64,000 bases of DNA from Peromyscus leucopus (GCF_004664715.2 NC_051076.1:1559800-1623799); one strand, 5' to 3'; positions 11,165 to 22,655 are shown, counted from the stretch's first letter. The notes: generated by a model not told the origin, from the letters alone. A program made the numbers and translations.

Positions 11165-12140
11165 AAAACCCAGCTAATTCCTTGTTTCCTACCAGACCAT
11201 AATACAATAAAACTAGAAGTCAGCAATAAGAAAAATTACAGAAACCACAAAAACGTTTGGAGAATAAACAACACACTTTGGGTAATCCAAGAAATCAGAG
11301 AGGAAATTTAAAAATTCCTAGAGACAAATGAACAGAAAATGCATGCTATCAGAAGTTCTAGGATGCAGCCAAAGCAGTCCCAAAAGGAAAGTGTATAGCA
11401 ATATGTGTTCATATTAAAGAATCACATAACCTAATGATATACCTCAAAACTCTTGTAAAACAAGCAGCTAGTCCCAAACACAGTAGACAGCAAGAAATAA
11501 TAAAAATTAGAGAAGAAATTAATGAAATCGAGATTAAGATGTAGCATGAATTTCTAAAAGGTCTTATTAATAAAAACAAACCTGGAGCCAGGTATTGGGG
11601 TGAACTCTGAATGATCAGAGAAACAGAACAAGCCACATCCAACCTCACCTTGCCAATTCCTCAGCTGATCTTTTTTCTTCAGACTGAAAGCCTCTGAATC
11701 CTCATCCAAATGGGCCTCAGCTGAACTGCTGTTAAAAGCTAAAAGCTTTAAAAAAGCCTGTGGTTCCTGGTCCTCATGCCTATATACCTTTCTGCTTCCT
11801 GCCATCACTTCCTAGGATTCAAGGCATGTGTCACAATGCCTGGCTGTTTCCAGTGTGGTTTTCTACTCACAGAGATCCAGACGGATCTCTGCCTCTGGAA
11901 TGCTAGGATTAAAGGCATGTGCTACCACTGCCTAAACCTATGTTCAATATAGTGGCTGTTCTGTTCACTGACCCCCAGATCAGTTTATTCAGGTACACAA
12001 AACATCAACCACATTAAGAGAACAGTACATAAACTCAACCAAGGAGTTGGTTCTTTGAAAAATTTAGTAAAATAGACAAACCCTTAGTAAATCTGACAAA
12101 AAAAAGTAGAAAATGCAAATTAGTAAAATTAGAGATCCAA
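11165..12140 (+). mobile_element. L1 ORF2 fragment (sense), interrupted by another repeat
   Basis: Translation of 11190-11560 gives decayed ORF2 between the endonuclease and reverse transcriptase (NTIKLEVSNKKNYR, NNTLWVIQEIREEIKK). The same domain resumes at 12040-12140 ('gttggttctttgaaaaattt'), after the insertion at 11571-12005. Several stops and indels are present. At about 12140 the L1 orientation flips. Confidence 0.8.
11571..12005 (-). mobile_element. Composite rodent repeat with B1-like segment, inserted in L1
   Basis: This block interrupts the L1 fragment. Its right half includes an antisense B1-like stretch ('gatctctgcctctggaatgc', 'aggattaaaggcatgtgc'), and the end reads 'cagtttattcaggtacaca', the complement of a polyadenylation-like AATAAAC. 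The rest looks like an LTR or composite element common in rodents, which I could not name. The exact class is uncertain. Confidence 0.55.
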
Positions 12141-13290
12141 AGAATGTCATTTTTACTGACTCTGAGATATTTTATACTATTTGAGGCTGTTGTGAAAGGT
12201 GTTGTTTCCTTGATTTCTTTCTCAGTCCCTTTGCCATTTGTATATGGGAAATCAACTGATTTGTGAGTTAGTCTTGTATCCAGCTACTTTGCTGAAAGTG
12301 TTTATCAGCTGTAGGAGTTTCCCTGTGGAATTTTTAGAGTCACTTATATCATCTGCAAATAAAAGTACTTTGACTTCTTCTTTTCCAATTTATATCCCAT
12401 TGATCTCCTTCGGTTGGCTTTTTGCTCTAGCTAAAAGTTTAAATACTATATTGAATAGATATGGAGAGAGTGAATAACCTTGCCTTGTTACTGATTTTAG
12501 TAGAATTGCTATAAGTTTCTATTTAATTTCATATAGGCAATTGACTTGCTGTAAACTACCTTTATTATGTTCAAGTATGCCCCCTGTATCCTTAATGTCT
12601 CCAGTACTTTTGTCATGAAGGGGCATTGGTGAAAGACCTTTTCTGCATCTAATGACATGATCATGTGGTTTGTTTTTTTTTTTTCACTTTGTCTATCTGA
12701 TGGATTACATGTATTGATTTTCATATATTGAACCATGCCTGTATCTCTAGGATGAAGACTAGTTGATAATGGTGGATAATCTTTTTGATGTGTTCTTTAA
12801 TATTTTCTTTGACCAATGTATCCATTTCTTTTATCATATCTTTAATGCTTGAGACTCTCTCTTCCATCTCTTGTTTTTTGTTTGTTTGTTTTTTTTGTTT
12901 GTTTTTGGTGAAACTTGCTTCTATGTTTCCTGTTCAAATTCCTAAATTTTCATTTCCAGAAATCCCTCAGTTTGTGTTTTATTAATTCTATTCCCATTTT
13001 TAGGTCTTGAATAGCTTTATTCTCTTCCAATGTTTGTGTTTTCTTGGATTTCCGCCAATTATTTGTTAAGTTTTCCTGTATTTTTAAAGGGTATATTTAT
13101 TTCCTCTTTAAGGACCTCTATCATCTTCATACGGTTGGTCTTAAGGTCTTTTTCTTGTGCTTCAGCTGTGCTGGAGTATTCAGGGCCTGCTTTGGTAGGA
13201 TAGCTGGGCTCTAGTGGAGAAAATTTTTCTCCCTAACTGTTATTGATTGTGTTTTTATGCTGGCAGTTAGGCCGATGGGTTTGAGATGAT
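12141..13290 (-). mobile_element. Antisense L1: ORF2 reverse transcriptase then ORF1 region
   Basis: On the - strand, 12736 to about 12350 encodes decayed reverse transcriptase ([29 protein letters not shown] near 12340-12360). From 12741 to 13150 the + strand reads like the complement of the ORF1 coiled-coil region ('ttcttttatcatatctttaa', 'gagactctctcttccatctc'). The central part of ORF2 is missing, so this copy is internally deleted. Confidence 0.75.
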
Positions 13291-14335
13291 TAAAGGTTCT
13301 ATTGCTGATTTCTGGATTTGTCTTTGTTGTATAGGTGTTTCTTGGTTTCTGCTTCCTCCCTGTGATGCCTGTGTGTTGTCTGTTTTCCTGGCCTGCTCAA
13401 CTGATGTGTTCAAACATAGTACCTTTGGTGTTTGAGGCTTGGATAGAGGGATGAGCTGGGAGAAGCAAGGTTGGAGAAAAAGGTCTTTGTGATCCATTGG
13501 AGATGGGGTCAGAGAGGGACGGGAGACCAAAGCAGGTCTTCTGCTACGGAGCTGAGGATGAGAGTGGGGGGTTAGGTTTGAAGGAGCAGAAGCAGCAGAG
13601 TGGATCCACTATCACCCTACTTGATCCCTGGAAGGAGAAGGAGAAGCCCTTGGGAGAGCAGGAGGTCTGGGATTGGGGTCCGGGACAAAGCAATGAGTGG
13701 GGGGAGGGAGGTTAGAAGGGGGCAACCTGTGGGGTCCACAGGAGACGGGACAGAGGTGCAGGGAAGGCTGCCACAGGTGTTCTGCTGCAGTGCTGGGAAT
13801 GAGACTGATGTGTTAGAGCTGGGGAAACAGAGGGAGAAGCTCTGCAGGCAGCCTGCCTGGTTTTCTATGTGGCCTATGGGTTAGCAGGCAGTGCCTGCTG
13901 GAGTTGGAGGGAGGTTAGGCGGGATGGTCTGTGGGATCCACAGGAGATGTGGGAGGGAGACAAGAAGGTGCACCTGGTGTTCTGATGCAGTGCTAGGAAT
14001 GAGACTGGGGGTTTGGGTCCGGAGGGGAGGTGGGAGGGAGTGGTGAAGGTCTTCAGTTGCCTTACCTGTTTCCCTGGCCTGCTTAGCAGATATATTCCCT
14101 GTGAATGCCTGCTGGTGTTGGAGGCTGGGATAATGGAATGAGTTGATAGAAGGGAGGTCGGGGAGAAGTTCTTTGTGATCTGCTGGGGGTGGGATCAGAG
14201 AGGAAAGAGAGACCACATCAGGTTTGCTGCTCTAAAGCTGAGGATGAAACTGGGGGATTAGATCTGAAGGAGCAGAAGGAGAAATGTGGATCCACCATAA
14301 GCCTATTTGTTTCCCTGACAGGAACAGCCCTTGGG
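13291..14335 (-). repeat. Antisense L1 5' UTR monomer array
   Basis: A GC-richer block follows antisense ORF1, where an L1 5' UTR should be. It is repetitive: 13388-13620 and 14072-14310 align with each other about 689 bp apart. Within and between them a submonomer anchor ('ttctgctgcagtgct'-like) recurs at about 13535, 13776, 13976 and 14220. Tandem monomers are the promoter units of murine-type L1s, so this was once an L1 promoter firing leftward. Confidence 0.7.
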
Positions 14336-14339
14336 TTAG

Positions 14340-15095
14340 CAGGGAACCCAGACCAATTTTTTTGATGAATATAGATGCAAAAATTCTTTAAAAAACATTT
14401 GTAAACAGAATTCAGAAACACATCAAAAAGGTTACACCTTGTGACCAAGTGGGCTTCATCCCAGAAAGACAAGGTTGGTTCAACACATGTAAGTCAATTA
14501 ATATAATACACCAATCCCAAAGACAGAAACCACACAATTATTTCAACTGGTGCTAAAAGGGCATTTGACACAGTTCAATGTGCCTCTATGATAAAAGTTC
14601 TGGATATGGTAGGAATAGATGGAACATACCTCAAAATAATAAAGGCTACGTGAAGCAAACCTGTAGCCCACATTATATCAAACGGAGACAAATGAGAACA
14701 TTTTCTCTAAAATCCGAAATGATCAATGATGTTTATCCACTCTCCCTAAAACATAGTGTTCACAGTTTTAGCTAAAACACCAGAAAAAAGGAGACACACA
14801 AAAGGACAACAACTGAGCAGGAAGGATTCAAGCCATCCCAACTTACAAGAGTCGGAGTCTTTACTTTAGAAAACTATTGAGTCCACTAGAAAACCCTTGG
14901 ATCTTATAGTAAACACTTACAGAAAGGTTGTTGCAAGATACAGAGTCAGTATGTACTTAAAAAAAAAAATAGCCTTCATCTATACAAATAGGCTACTCTC
15001 CAAGAAAGAAATTAGGGGAAATAATCCATTCAAAATAAGTTCCCCACAAACCAAACTACTATTTTACTAAAGGAACATAGTAATAAAATGTCTCT
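14340..15095 (+). mobile_element. L1 ORF2 reverse transcriptase fragment (sense), decayed
   Basis: Translation shows scattered RT motifs (NIDAKIL, DQVGFIPERQGWFNT, KSINIIHQ) with many stops and frame changes. It starts abruptly at the RT domain, next to the antisense monomer array, and runs into the L1 3' UTR at about 15096. Confidence 0.78.
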
Positions 15096-15512
15096 GAAAG
15101 GCATTCTGCTACCCATAGATCAATGCCTCATTCAGAGAAGCTTCCTCCTGCAGTAAGATGGGAACTAACACAGAGACCCACAACTGGGCAAAATACAGAG
15201 AGTGAAAGACCTTGGAACACTCAGTCCTAAATGAGATGTCTTTATCAGACTTCTCACTTTGGGGGTCAGGGAAATATGTGGAAGAGGAGGTAGAAAGATT
15301 CTGAGAGCAAGAGGGAATGGGAGACACCAAGGAAACAGTGTTTTCCATACACAACAGAAATGACACATAAACGAGCTCACAGAGACTATGGCAATAGGCA
15401 GGCACAGGGCGTGCACAGGTTCAAGTTAGACAGGGTGCCAACAATGAGAGGGGAAATGGGCATAAGCTCCCATGCCTCACCAAGAAGCTGTCTCCAATTG
15501 ACAACCACTTGC

Positions 15513-15538
15513 AAAAAAAAAAAAAAAAAAAAAAAAAA
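15513..15538. repeat. Poly(A) tract, 26 nt
   Basis: A pure run of 26 A inside the L1 3' UTR. It is probably slippage growth. Confidence 0.95.
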
Positions 15539-15773
15539 GTAGTTTTCTCCACTGAAGAAAACTTACTGGGTGTATTCACAACATGCAAGTATAGACCCCA
15601 TGCCCAGCAGTAGATGGCCAGCAAAAAACAAACTCAATGGTACTGTTTTAGACTTTCTGTATCATGTTGCTTTGTTTGGACATTTTTGTTTTGTTTTGTT
15701 TTCATAGCCTTTTGCTTGTACATTATGGTTTCCAATTTTGTGTTTTTATGGAATTTGTTGTTGTGTGTATTTG

Positions 15774-15808
15774 TCTGTGTGTGTGTTTGTCTCTCTGTGT
15801 GTGTGTTT

Positions 15809-15858
<50 letters not shown>
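15774..15858. repeat. (GT)n microsatellite
   Basis: Imperfect TGTG/TCTG leads into a long pure GT run ending near 15858. The Cys/Val-rich open frames through it are artefacts of the repeat. Confidence 0.95.
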
Positions 15859-15859
<1 letters not shown>

Positions 15860-16030
15860 TATGTGTATGTGCTTTATGGTTTGTTTGGGATTTTTTAGAT
15901 ACCTGTTTTCTAGAAAGAGAGAGAAAGGGCATGGAGTTGGGTGGGTGGAAAAGTGGAGAGGATCTGGAAGGAGTTGAGAGATGGAAAACCATGATCAGGA
16001 TATATTGTATGGAAACTTTTTTTGAATTAA

Positions 16031-16439
16031 AAATATTTCCCTCCAAAATTAAGTATTTAAGAAAATGTCTAATTAAAGAAATAAAAGACTTTTACAACAA
16101 AGATTTCAAGATGTTGAAAAAGGAAATCACAGAAGGTAAATGATAAAAAAAAATTATTTCATGCTCCTGGGTAGGTAGAATTAATATTGTGAAAATGTCT
16201 ATGCTATCAAATCAATATTAAACAGAATTAATGCAAAACTTATCAAAATCCCCATGTCACATTTCACAGATATAGGAAAATCAATACAAGAATTCATAGA
16301 GAACCACAAAAGAACACAAATAGCCAGTGTAATCCTAAGGAATAAAAACAATGCTTGAGGTATTACCTGACCTCAAATAATACTATATAGAGTTACAGTG
16401 ATAAAGACAGTTTGGTTCTGGGATAAAAATAGACAGATA
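16031..16439 (+). mobile_element. L1 ORF2 fragment (sense), left of the ERV
   Basis: The sequence is ORF2 downstream of the RT ('attatttcatgctcctgggt', then 'aaagacagtttggttctggg'). It stops at 16439, where the ERV LTR begins, and resumes at 20419 with 'cagaccattgtaacagaatt', the expected next ORF2 segment. The ERV therefore inserted into this L1. Confidence 0.85.
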
Positions 16440-16770
16440 TGTTGGGGTCCACAGATATGTAGGTTTCCTAGTGATATCTGAGCTTGCTTTACAGAGCAGG
16501 GCTGTATTAGGGGATGGATTGACCACATGCATGGTCATCAGGTGTCTGGGAGGATCTGCACTTGGCTGTGCTTGGGGGAGGTCTTTTGCTCCACCTCTTG
16601 GCATTCCTTTCAAAGAGACAGTCAGGGCCCGATGCATTAGGATCCAGCCCTCCAGAGGCTGTCCTGTGTTTTCTGTCTGTCTCTCTCTAGCTATCTTTCT
16701 AGCTAATATTTCCTGCTGTTCCTTCTCAAGAGTACCCTGAGGAAAAGTAGGGGTGGGATGGCCCCACACA
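16440..16770 (+). mobile_element. 5' LTR of an ERV, 331 bp
   Basis: It starts TGTTGGGG and ends CCCCACACA, the TG...CA form. It aligns along its length with 20093-20418, differing by roughly one base in ten plus small indels. One indel removes the TTTAAAAG-like box that the 3' copy keeps. A further relative in antisense lies at 30243-30634. Confidence 0.92.
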
Positions 16771-16772
16771 GA

Positions 16773-16792
16773 TGGCACCAGTGAACAGGGAT
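16773..16792 (+). promoter_or_regulatory. Candidate primer-binding site, tRNA-Lys-like
   Basis: TGGCACCAGTGAACAGGGAT begins two bases after the LTR. It resembles the tRNA-Lys3 primer site I recall (TGGCGCCCGAACAGGGAC) with a small internal change and gap. A lysine primer fits class II rodent ERVs. The match is imperfect, so the tRNA assignment is tentative. Confidence 0.6.
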
Positions 16793-19700
16793 TAGGACAA
16801 AGACAAAAAAAAAATTCAGGGTACTTGGCAAAAGTGGGGGTTGGACCCTGCCAGAAAGCAGTTGGCACGGTCTGGTTTTGTAGTGAAAAATGACAAATGA
16901 GGCAGGGGGTTTTATCCTCAGGAGAAAAAGAAAAACAGGAGGGTACTGAACGCATGTCCAAAGAAAGCTGCAGCTTAGAATCTTCTCTATCAAGGCTTTT
17001 CTCTCCTTGCTCTCTTAAAATTCTATCTATAAAAAAATAGGAAAATAATGTAGGAAGAAATTTAGAGTAAGGAATATAGTTTGTAAGATAAGTATAAGAC
17101 AGACAAACTAGGTTTCTAATTCTCTAACTATGGGGCTATGAATGTAAATTGGGAAAGATCAAAGAGGGGGAAAATGGGCAGGAAACCTATTACAGTGGAA
17201 GCTTTGGCCTGGGGACAGCAAAAATGCTAAGTCCAGCAGCTGGGGAAATAATTTTCCCTGACAGAAGTTTTTGGGAGAATGTGGTGGTCTTTCTCTCTCA
17301 AAAACTGAAAGCTTTCTTGGGAAAAACTTACTCTTGCTCTAAAAAACCAAAAAGCTTTTCAGGTCTTTGCTTCTCAGATTTTCTTTCTGTAAGGGCAAAA
17401 ATAAGATTCACCTGGAGATATTAGTATGGGAAATCACCTGTGATTTGCTCTAAGAAACAAACAAACAAAGCTCTTGGAACAGGGCAAAACCTCTCTGCTA
17501 AGTTCTGGCTTTCTTTCAAGCCAGGAAAAACACCAGTTACTTTGGACGGTAGCCAGAAATCCCCCTGCATCTAGAACCTGGCCATAGACACGGGAAAGTC
17601 AGGCAGAGGGAGCAGTAAAGCCGAGCTGTCTGCGGCATCTGTGGCATCAGCGGCTTTGTAGCTGGGGGAGGAGAAGAGCCAGGACAACTATCCAGGAGAA
17701 AAGCTCTTTTCTATCAGGGAAAGGACCTTTCTGAAAAAGTTTTGTTTCAGTGGGGAGAGAAGCCCCTACCTCCAGAAGCAGTTAGCAAAGGAACAAAGCT
17801 GAGGTCTGAGACGTCTGAAGCTCTGCATCTGGCGGGGAAGGAACAAGCGGGACAAACAAAGGTCTATCAGGGAAAAGGCTCTCCGAAAGGGCTGGGAAAA
17901 ACTTTGTTTCAGGTGCTTTCATTCTTTCACTAACCTGGTAACGCAGAAGAGCAAGCCCTGAGGGAATTTTGCTTCAGGCACAAAAAGACCTGCCCATACA
18001 AAAAGACAGCAGGTACACTCAGCTTTGGCAACAGTGTCAAGAAAGAAGAACACCTAGCAACACTAGCTCTGGGAAGCAGAAATCTCTCGATCTCCCATGG
18101 TGAAAAAGCAAAAAGCTTGGCTCAAACTTCCCGTGCTAAAAGCAGAAACTATACTTTCCCTGTGTAAAGGGAACTAGAAGTGTCAGACCTGAAAAGCATT
18201 GTGGGAAAGGTAGTTTGTAGTAGTGTTCCAATGTAGAGAAAGGCAGCTTGGGAAATGAAGTCTGAAAGATAGTACCTAATGGAACAGTGGGCAGATATAG
18301 AGAAATGCACAATGGGAAATGTATTTTTTCTGCTAAAAGTGGCAGTACCACCCGAAACTCTGTTTTTTCAGCTTGAAATGAAATGAAGCTTCTTTCCTAA
18401 GTACTACTAGAAAGCTTAGATTAACTTCCCAAAAAGCTGAGAGCGAACAAACAACTTGCCTCACAGGAGATAATTAAAATGCTAATACTGTTTATCAACA
18501 AGTCATTTAAAAACTTTTAGAAAACAACACTGCAAGATGGCTTCAGGTGTGAAAAATAACTTATGAGATTCAGTTGTGCTTAAGATTCAAGGGAGAAACA
18601 TTGACATCATTAAAAATGCTCATGGTAAACTTAAAACAGCTTTAAAAAGTTAAGAAGGGGAACATTGTCTAAGAGTTTGGTGATGAGTGTGGAACAGAGG
18701 AACTGAAGTAAAAAGGAGCTAAACCAATTTTCCTGCTACTGAGGTTCCATCTTGCAGTCTGGGGATAGTAGGGGGATAAGGAGACCCTCAGACTGCCGAG
18801 GAGTTTGGGACAGAGGTTTCATCACTGGTAAATACAAACTGAAATGGAACAGAGCTCAGAGCTGTGCCATTTTTGACCAAGTAGAAGATACAGGCTCCTT
18901 TGGAAAAGTGCCTTATATTGCCTAATAGCTGCACAAGAAGTTTTTGCTAAGAGTTTTATTACAGTTCCACAGGTAATTTCACCCTCAGCCTAAAGCAAGG
19001 TAGCTTTACTGCTGTAACAGAAAATTGCTATCTGAGCAATCCAGAAACAGAATGCCCCTTAGGAAGTTTTTCTCCTCATCTCTTTTCTTCCTTTTCAGGT
19101 TTGTTTGTAAATTGAAATAGCTCTTCATAGAGTGTTTATAAAAATCTGGAATGCATAAAGTACTGTTTAGCAACAGAACTCACTAAATCCCAGGGTTGAG
19201 AGAGCCATTAAAGAATTAGACTTTTGTTTCAAACTCTCAAGAACTTTCAGAATGATATCAAAGCTGACTATAAACTCTGAACTTTAGAAATTATTTGCAT
19301 ATTTCCTGTCTTGTTAAGAGAGTCTAATAGTTCTATAGGTTTCTCTTAAATATAAGTTTGGTAAATAGTGCTTCTAAGAAAGTAGTCCTGTAGAATGTAA
19401 GTTTATATTAGGATAGAATAAGCTTTAGGCATAAGGATATTGTGTGAGTCTTTCTAATAGTTCTAAGAAGTATATTTGCTAAGGTAGTCCTATAGAGTTT
19501 CCTTAAGACTATAAGCTTGTAAGAAATATAAATAAGTATATGTTGAATGTGAGTTTGTGAAAAGTGTAAATGTTGAATGTGAGTCTAAATGCTTAATGTA
19601 AACTAGCAAAAAGGTATAAATATGTTTAGTGATAATAGTTCAATTAAGAGAGTTGTAAATATGTATGGTAATGTTAACACCAGAATTATGTTGAGGTTAA

Positions 19701-20092
19701 TGAACCAGAGTGGCATAAAGCTAATTTATTGGATGCAGTTTGCATCAAGAGTTTTAAATGAAACAGGGCTTGGCACAGCTAAAGTTGTTATAGACATCTT
19801 AAGACCCATTCCAAAAAAGATATACATTTCTATCATCCCCTACTCCTGTACTGGGAGGTATGGCAGCTATGGAGATCACTGTGGTGGTTGTAAGCTCAAT
19901 AGGAACCTGGGCCAGAGCTAAGTTAAGCTCAGTACTCCCTCCTACCAGAGGCTGAAAGTCAATGACGAGCGACTTTCTCTTGATAGCTTCTAGCCTATGG
20001 GTAATGGAAGAAATAATCATGGAGAACGACTGAAGATAGACCTCAGTCTATCTGATGGGGCTGGGGGGCTCTTTAAAAAATTAAGAAGGAAC
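16793..20092 (+). other. ERV interior, non-coding now
   Basis: About 3.3 kb with stops in all frames and no recognisable retroviral domain. 18.0-19.6 kb is A/T-rich with short repeated phrases around 19500-19620 (such as 'gttgaatgtgagt'). The last ~20 bp before the 3' LTR ('aaaaaattaagaaggaac') are purine-rich and sit where a polypurine tract should be. Confidence 0.7.
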
Positions 20093-20418
20093 TGTTGGGA
20101 TGCACAGAGGTTTCCTAGTGAGATCTGAGCTTGCTTTGCACAGCAAGGCTGCATTTGGGGATGGCTTGACCACATGCATGGTCACCAGGTGTCTGAGATG
20201 ATCTGCACTTGGCTATGCTTGGGGGAGGTCTTTTACTCCACCTCTTGGCATTCCTTTAAAAGCCCTTTGGCAGAGACAGGGCCTGACAGATAAGGATACA
20301 GTCCCTCCAGAGGCTATCTTGTATTTCTGTCTCTCTCTCTAGCTATCTTTCTAATATTTCCTGCTGTTCCTGCCCAAGAGTACCTCGGGGAAATGTGGGG
20401 GTGGGATGGCCCCACACA
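20093..20418 (+). mobile_element. 3' LTR of the ERV, 326 bp
   Basis: It starts TGTTGGGATGC and ends CCCCACACA. It keeps 'cctttaaaagccctttgg', a TATA-like box missing from the 5' LTR. The flanking base pairs do not give a clean target duplication: the left flank is CAGATA and the right flank begins CAGACC, so at most the first four bases agree. Confidence 0.92.
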
Positions 20419-20480
20419 CAGACCATTGTAACAGAATTGAAGACACAGAAATAAAAATGACAACGCTATGCCTACTTAAT
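20419..20480 (+). mobile_element. L1 ORF2 fragment, right of the ERV
   Basis: It reads 'cagaccattgtaacagaatt' followed by decayed ORF2 sequence, continuing the L1 interrupted at 16439. Confidence 0.75.
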
Positions 20481-20499
20481 TTATGATAAATGAGGCCTG

Positions 20500-20663
20500 G
20501 TGCTTTGAATGAGAATGGTCCCCAAAGCTTAGGTGTTTGAATGCTTAGACTCCAGTCATTGGAACTGTTTGGGAAGGATTAGTAGGTGTGGTCTTCTTGG
20601 AGGAAGTGTGTCACTGGGGGTGGGCTTTGAGGTTTTAAAAGCCTATCCTAGGCCCAGGATCGA

Positions 20664-20731
<68 letters not shown>

Positions 20732-20834
20732 CTCCTCTCTCCTCTCTCCTCTCTCCTCTCTCCTCTCTCCTCTCTCTCCTCTCTCCTCTCTCCTCTCTCC
20801 TCTCTCCTCTCTCCTCTCTCCTCTCTCCTCTCTC

Positions 20835-20891
<57 letters not shown>

Positions 20892-21045
20892 CAGAATGTA
20901 GCTCTCAGCTACTTATCCAGAGCCATGTGTGCCCCCGCCATGATGGTAATGGACTAATCCTCTGAAACTGTAAGCAGTCCCCCAATTAAATGTCTTCTTA
21001 TGTAACAGTCATGATGTCTCTTCACAGCAGTAGAACAGTTAAGAC
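20500..21045 (+). mobile_element. Rodent interspersed repeat copy with expanded CT tract
   Basis: Flanks of the CT tract share phrases with 45200-45562 and 57674-58020: 'ggaggaagtgtgtcactg', 'gtgggctttgagg', 'ctctcagctactt', 'gaaactgtaagca', 'tctcttcacagcagtagaac'. It is a dispersed rodent repeat that I cannot name firmly (an RMER1 or URR1-type element). The CT array replaces its middle. Confidence 0.7.
20666..20888. repeat. (CT)n with CTCTCTC/CTCTCC arrays, 223 bp
   Basis: Pure CT at both ends brackets a middle array of 7-mer units (CTCTCTC followed by an extra C) from about 20723 to 20845. The whole stretch is one homopyrimidine strand, so it can form triplex (H-DNA). Leu/Ser/Pro-rich frames through it are not genes. 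Confidence 0.96.
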
Positions 21046-22650
21046 ACGGGGTAAGCGAATGTCACAGGTGGTAAAGGGTCCTCTTTCTCAGGATGGTCAG
21101 AAAAGAGACTTCTATTAAAATGGTGTTTACCAACAGACAAGTTTGAATGAATGAGAGCAGAAGAGACTGAGGAAGCATTCCTAAAAGAAGGAACTGTCAG
21201 CCCAAATGGTTTTGTCCACTTAACACTTATTGGTCTTATTTGTCTGAGATCTAACAACAATTAGCTGGCTGCACAGGTGATTGGAAATTATGACACTGTT
21301 AAGAAGAGAAACTGATTTCATGTTCTTCGTTGTTGTGGGACTCATCTGAATCAAGATATATTTTCTATGTGTTTCAGAAATTAATGTTAGAAAATTTAGA
21401 TGCGATGAAGATGAGAATTTAATGAACTTCCTTTCCCTATCCCTTGCTTTGGGATCCAAGTCAGGATTCCAGCCTTTAGCATTGCTGATGATGGCTCAGT
21501 TGTGTGATTCTTGGCTGTATGCCACTGGAGGATGCTTAGGAACAGCCCTAGTCTCTACCCACTAAATGCCAACAGCACCTCCCAGTGCTGCCAATGAAAA
21601 TGTCTCCAGACATTACTTCACCTCCTGCAGTTGACGGCCACTGTTCTAAATAGAAATGATCTGTAGCACCTGTTTTTGGTTGTTGTTTTTCTCTCTTCCT
21701 TTCCATTCACCCCCTTCCCTCCTGTGTTTGGAGACAGCATCTCACTATTTAGCCATGTCTATTATACAATTTAGTAAGTAGACCAGGCTTGCCTTGAAAT
21801 TCTGAACAAGCTCCAGCCTCTGCCCCCCAAGTGCTGTCATTGTAGCTGTATGCTAACATACTCGCTGATGCTTCTGTTTTTTAAGTATGAATCCAAATAC
21901 TTTTTTTGGCATCCAGAAAGATATAAACATGTGTCAAATGTCCCTCACATCTTTTGATTTCTAATGATTTTACCATAAACTAATCTGTACCTAATTTTAT
22001 CAGAAAAATATCAGAACAATTATTACTTTGCCATGTTTAACATTACTTCGAAGTGTTTTCTCATCAGTGACAAACAATATACATTATTCCTGTCAGCCTG
22101 ATACTTTGGCCTGTTCCTAAAGGGAATTTGAAATTGCCATCTTGGGAACAACTCACAAGCCTCCATGCTTCCTCTCCTTCCTTCTCAGATGCACATCTCT
22201 GTGATTTCAGATGATTCCCTTGCATGCCCTTCATCTGCTCTACAGTGACGTTTTATATTAATTCTACCTATTTACAATGCTTTGAACCTCTGAAACAGCA
22301 TTCACTTCCATTTGCTAGATCTTCTGTTCTTGTTATTTAAGGCTCTTACAGTTCACCATGCTAGCAGGCCCTTTCTGTAACTGCTGCTTCAGGCTTGTTT
22401 GTTTGTTTGGGGTCTTTGTTTTGCCACATGACTAACTCAGTACACATGATGTCACCAGCAGCCCCAAAGCCACCCACATGGATCAACTGGGCAGAAGAGA
22501 TGGTGATGATGATTCCCCAGGGCACATACTACCCAAGCCTAACTTTAAACACTTCTCTCCAAGCTACTTTTGGGTCTCTCTCCCACCTTCCTCTACGGAA
22601 TATTGCAGGTCCTTTTTGTCTCCTTGCCTCATAGTGGAGCTTGTAAAGCA
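21046..22650. other. Non-coding sequence upstream of the Fam81b exons
   Basis: No exon recognised. 21725-21870 looks like a decayed antisense B1 ('gagacagcatctcactattt', 'gtagaccaggcttgcc'). 22390-22640 has open frames but no family motif or convincing splice signals. It is probably an intron of Fam81b if the upstream exons lie to the left. Confidence 0.5.
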
Positions 22651-22655
22651 AGGAT

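Larger units (their letters stand above)
15096..16030 (+). mobile_element. L1 (Lx-type) 3' UTR
   Basis: It begins 'ctgctacccatagatcaatg', includes 'gaccttggaacactcagtcc', and ends with 'gaaccatgatcagg'-type sequence before an A/T-rich end ('tgtatggaaac'). A second copy of the same 3' UTR lies at 47196-48010. An A26 run (15513-15538) and a GT run (15774-15858) have grown inside it. Confidence 0.8.
16440..20418 (+). mobile_element. Endogenous retrovirus-like element, about 4 kb, no coding frames left
   Basis: Two similar LTRs flank a 3.3-kb interior. The interior has a primer-binding-like site just after the 5' LTR and a purine-rich stretch just before the 3' LTR. I find no frame long enough for gag, pro, pol or env; the longest are about 100 residues without recognisable motifs. 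It is either a non-autonomous element or thoroughly decayed. Sequence style suggests class II (ERVK), possibly MYS/MYSERV-related, but that name is from memory. It sits inside an L1 ORF2 whose halves match across the insertion. Confidence 0.88.

Noticed and set aside
15614..16143. Cys/Val-rich frames of 79-159 residues
   Set aside because: They translate the GT tract and L1 3' UTR.
16383..16961. 192-residue antisense frame across the 5' LTR
   Set aside because: It is antisense to the LTR and L1, mixes both, and has no domain; best explained as chance.
20533..20901. Leu/Ser/Pro-rich 122-residue frame
   Set aside because: It is a translation of the CT microsatellite.
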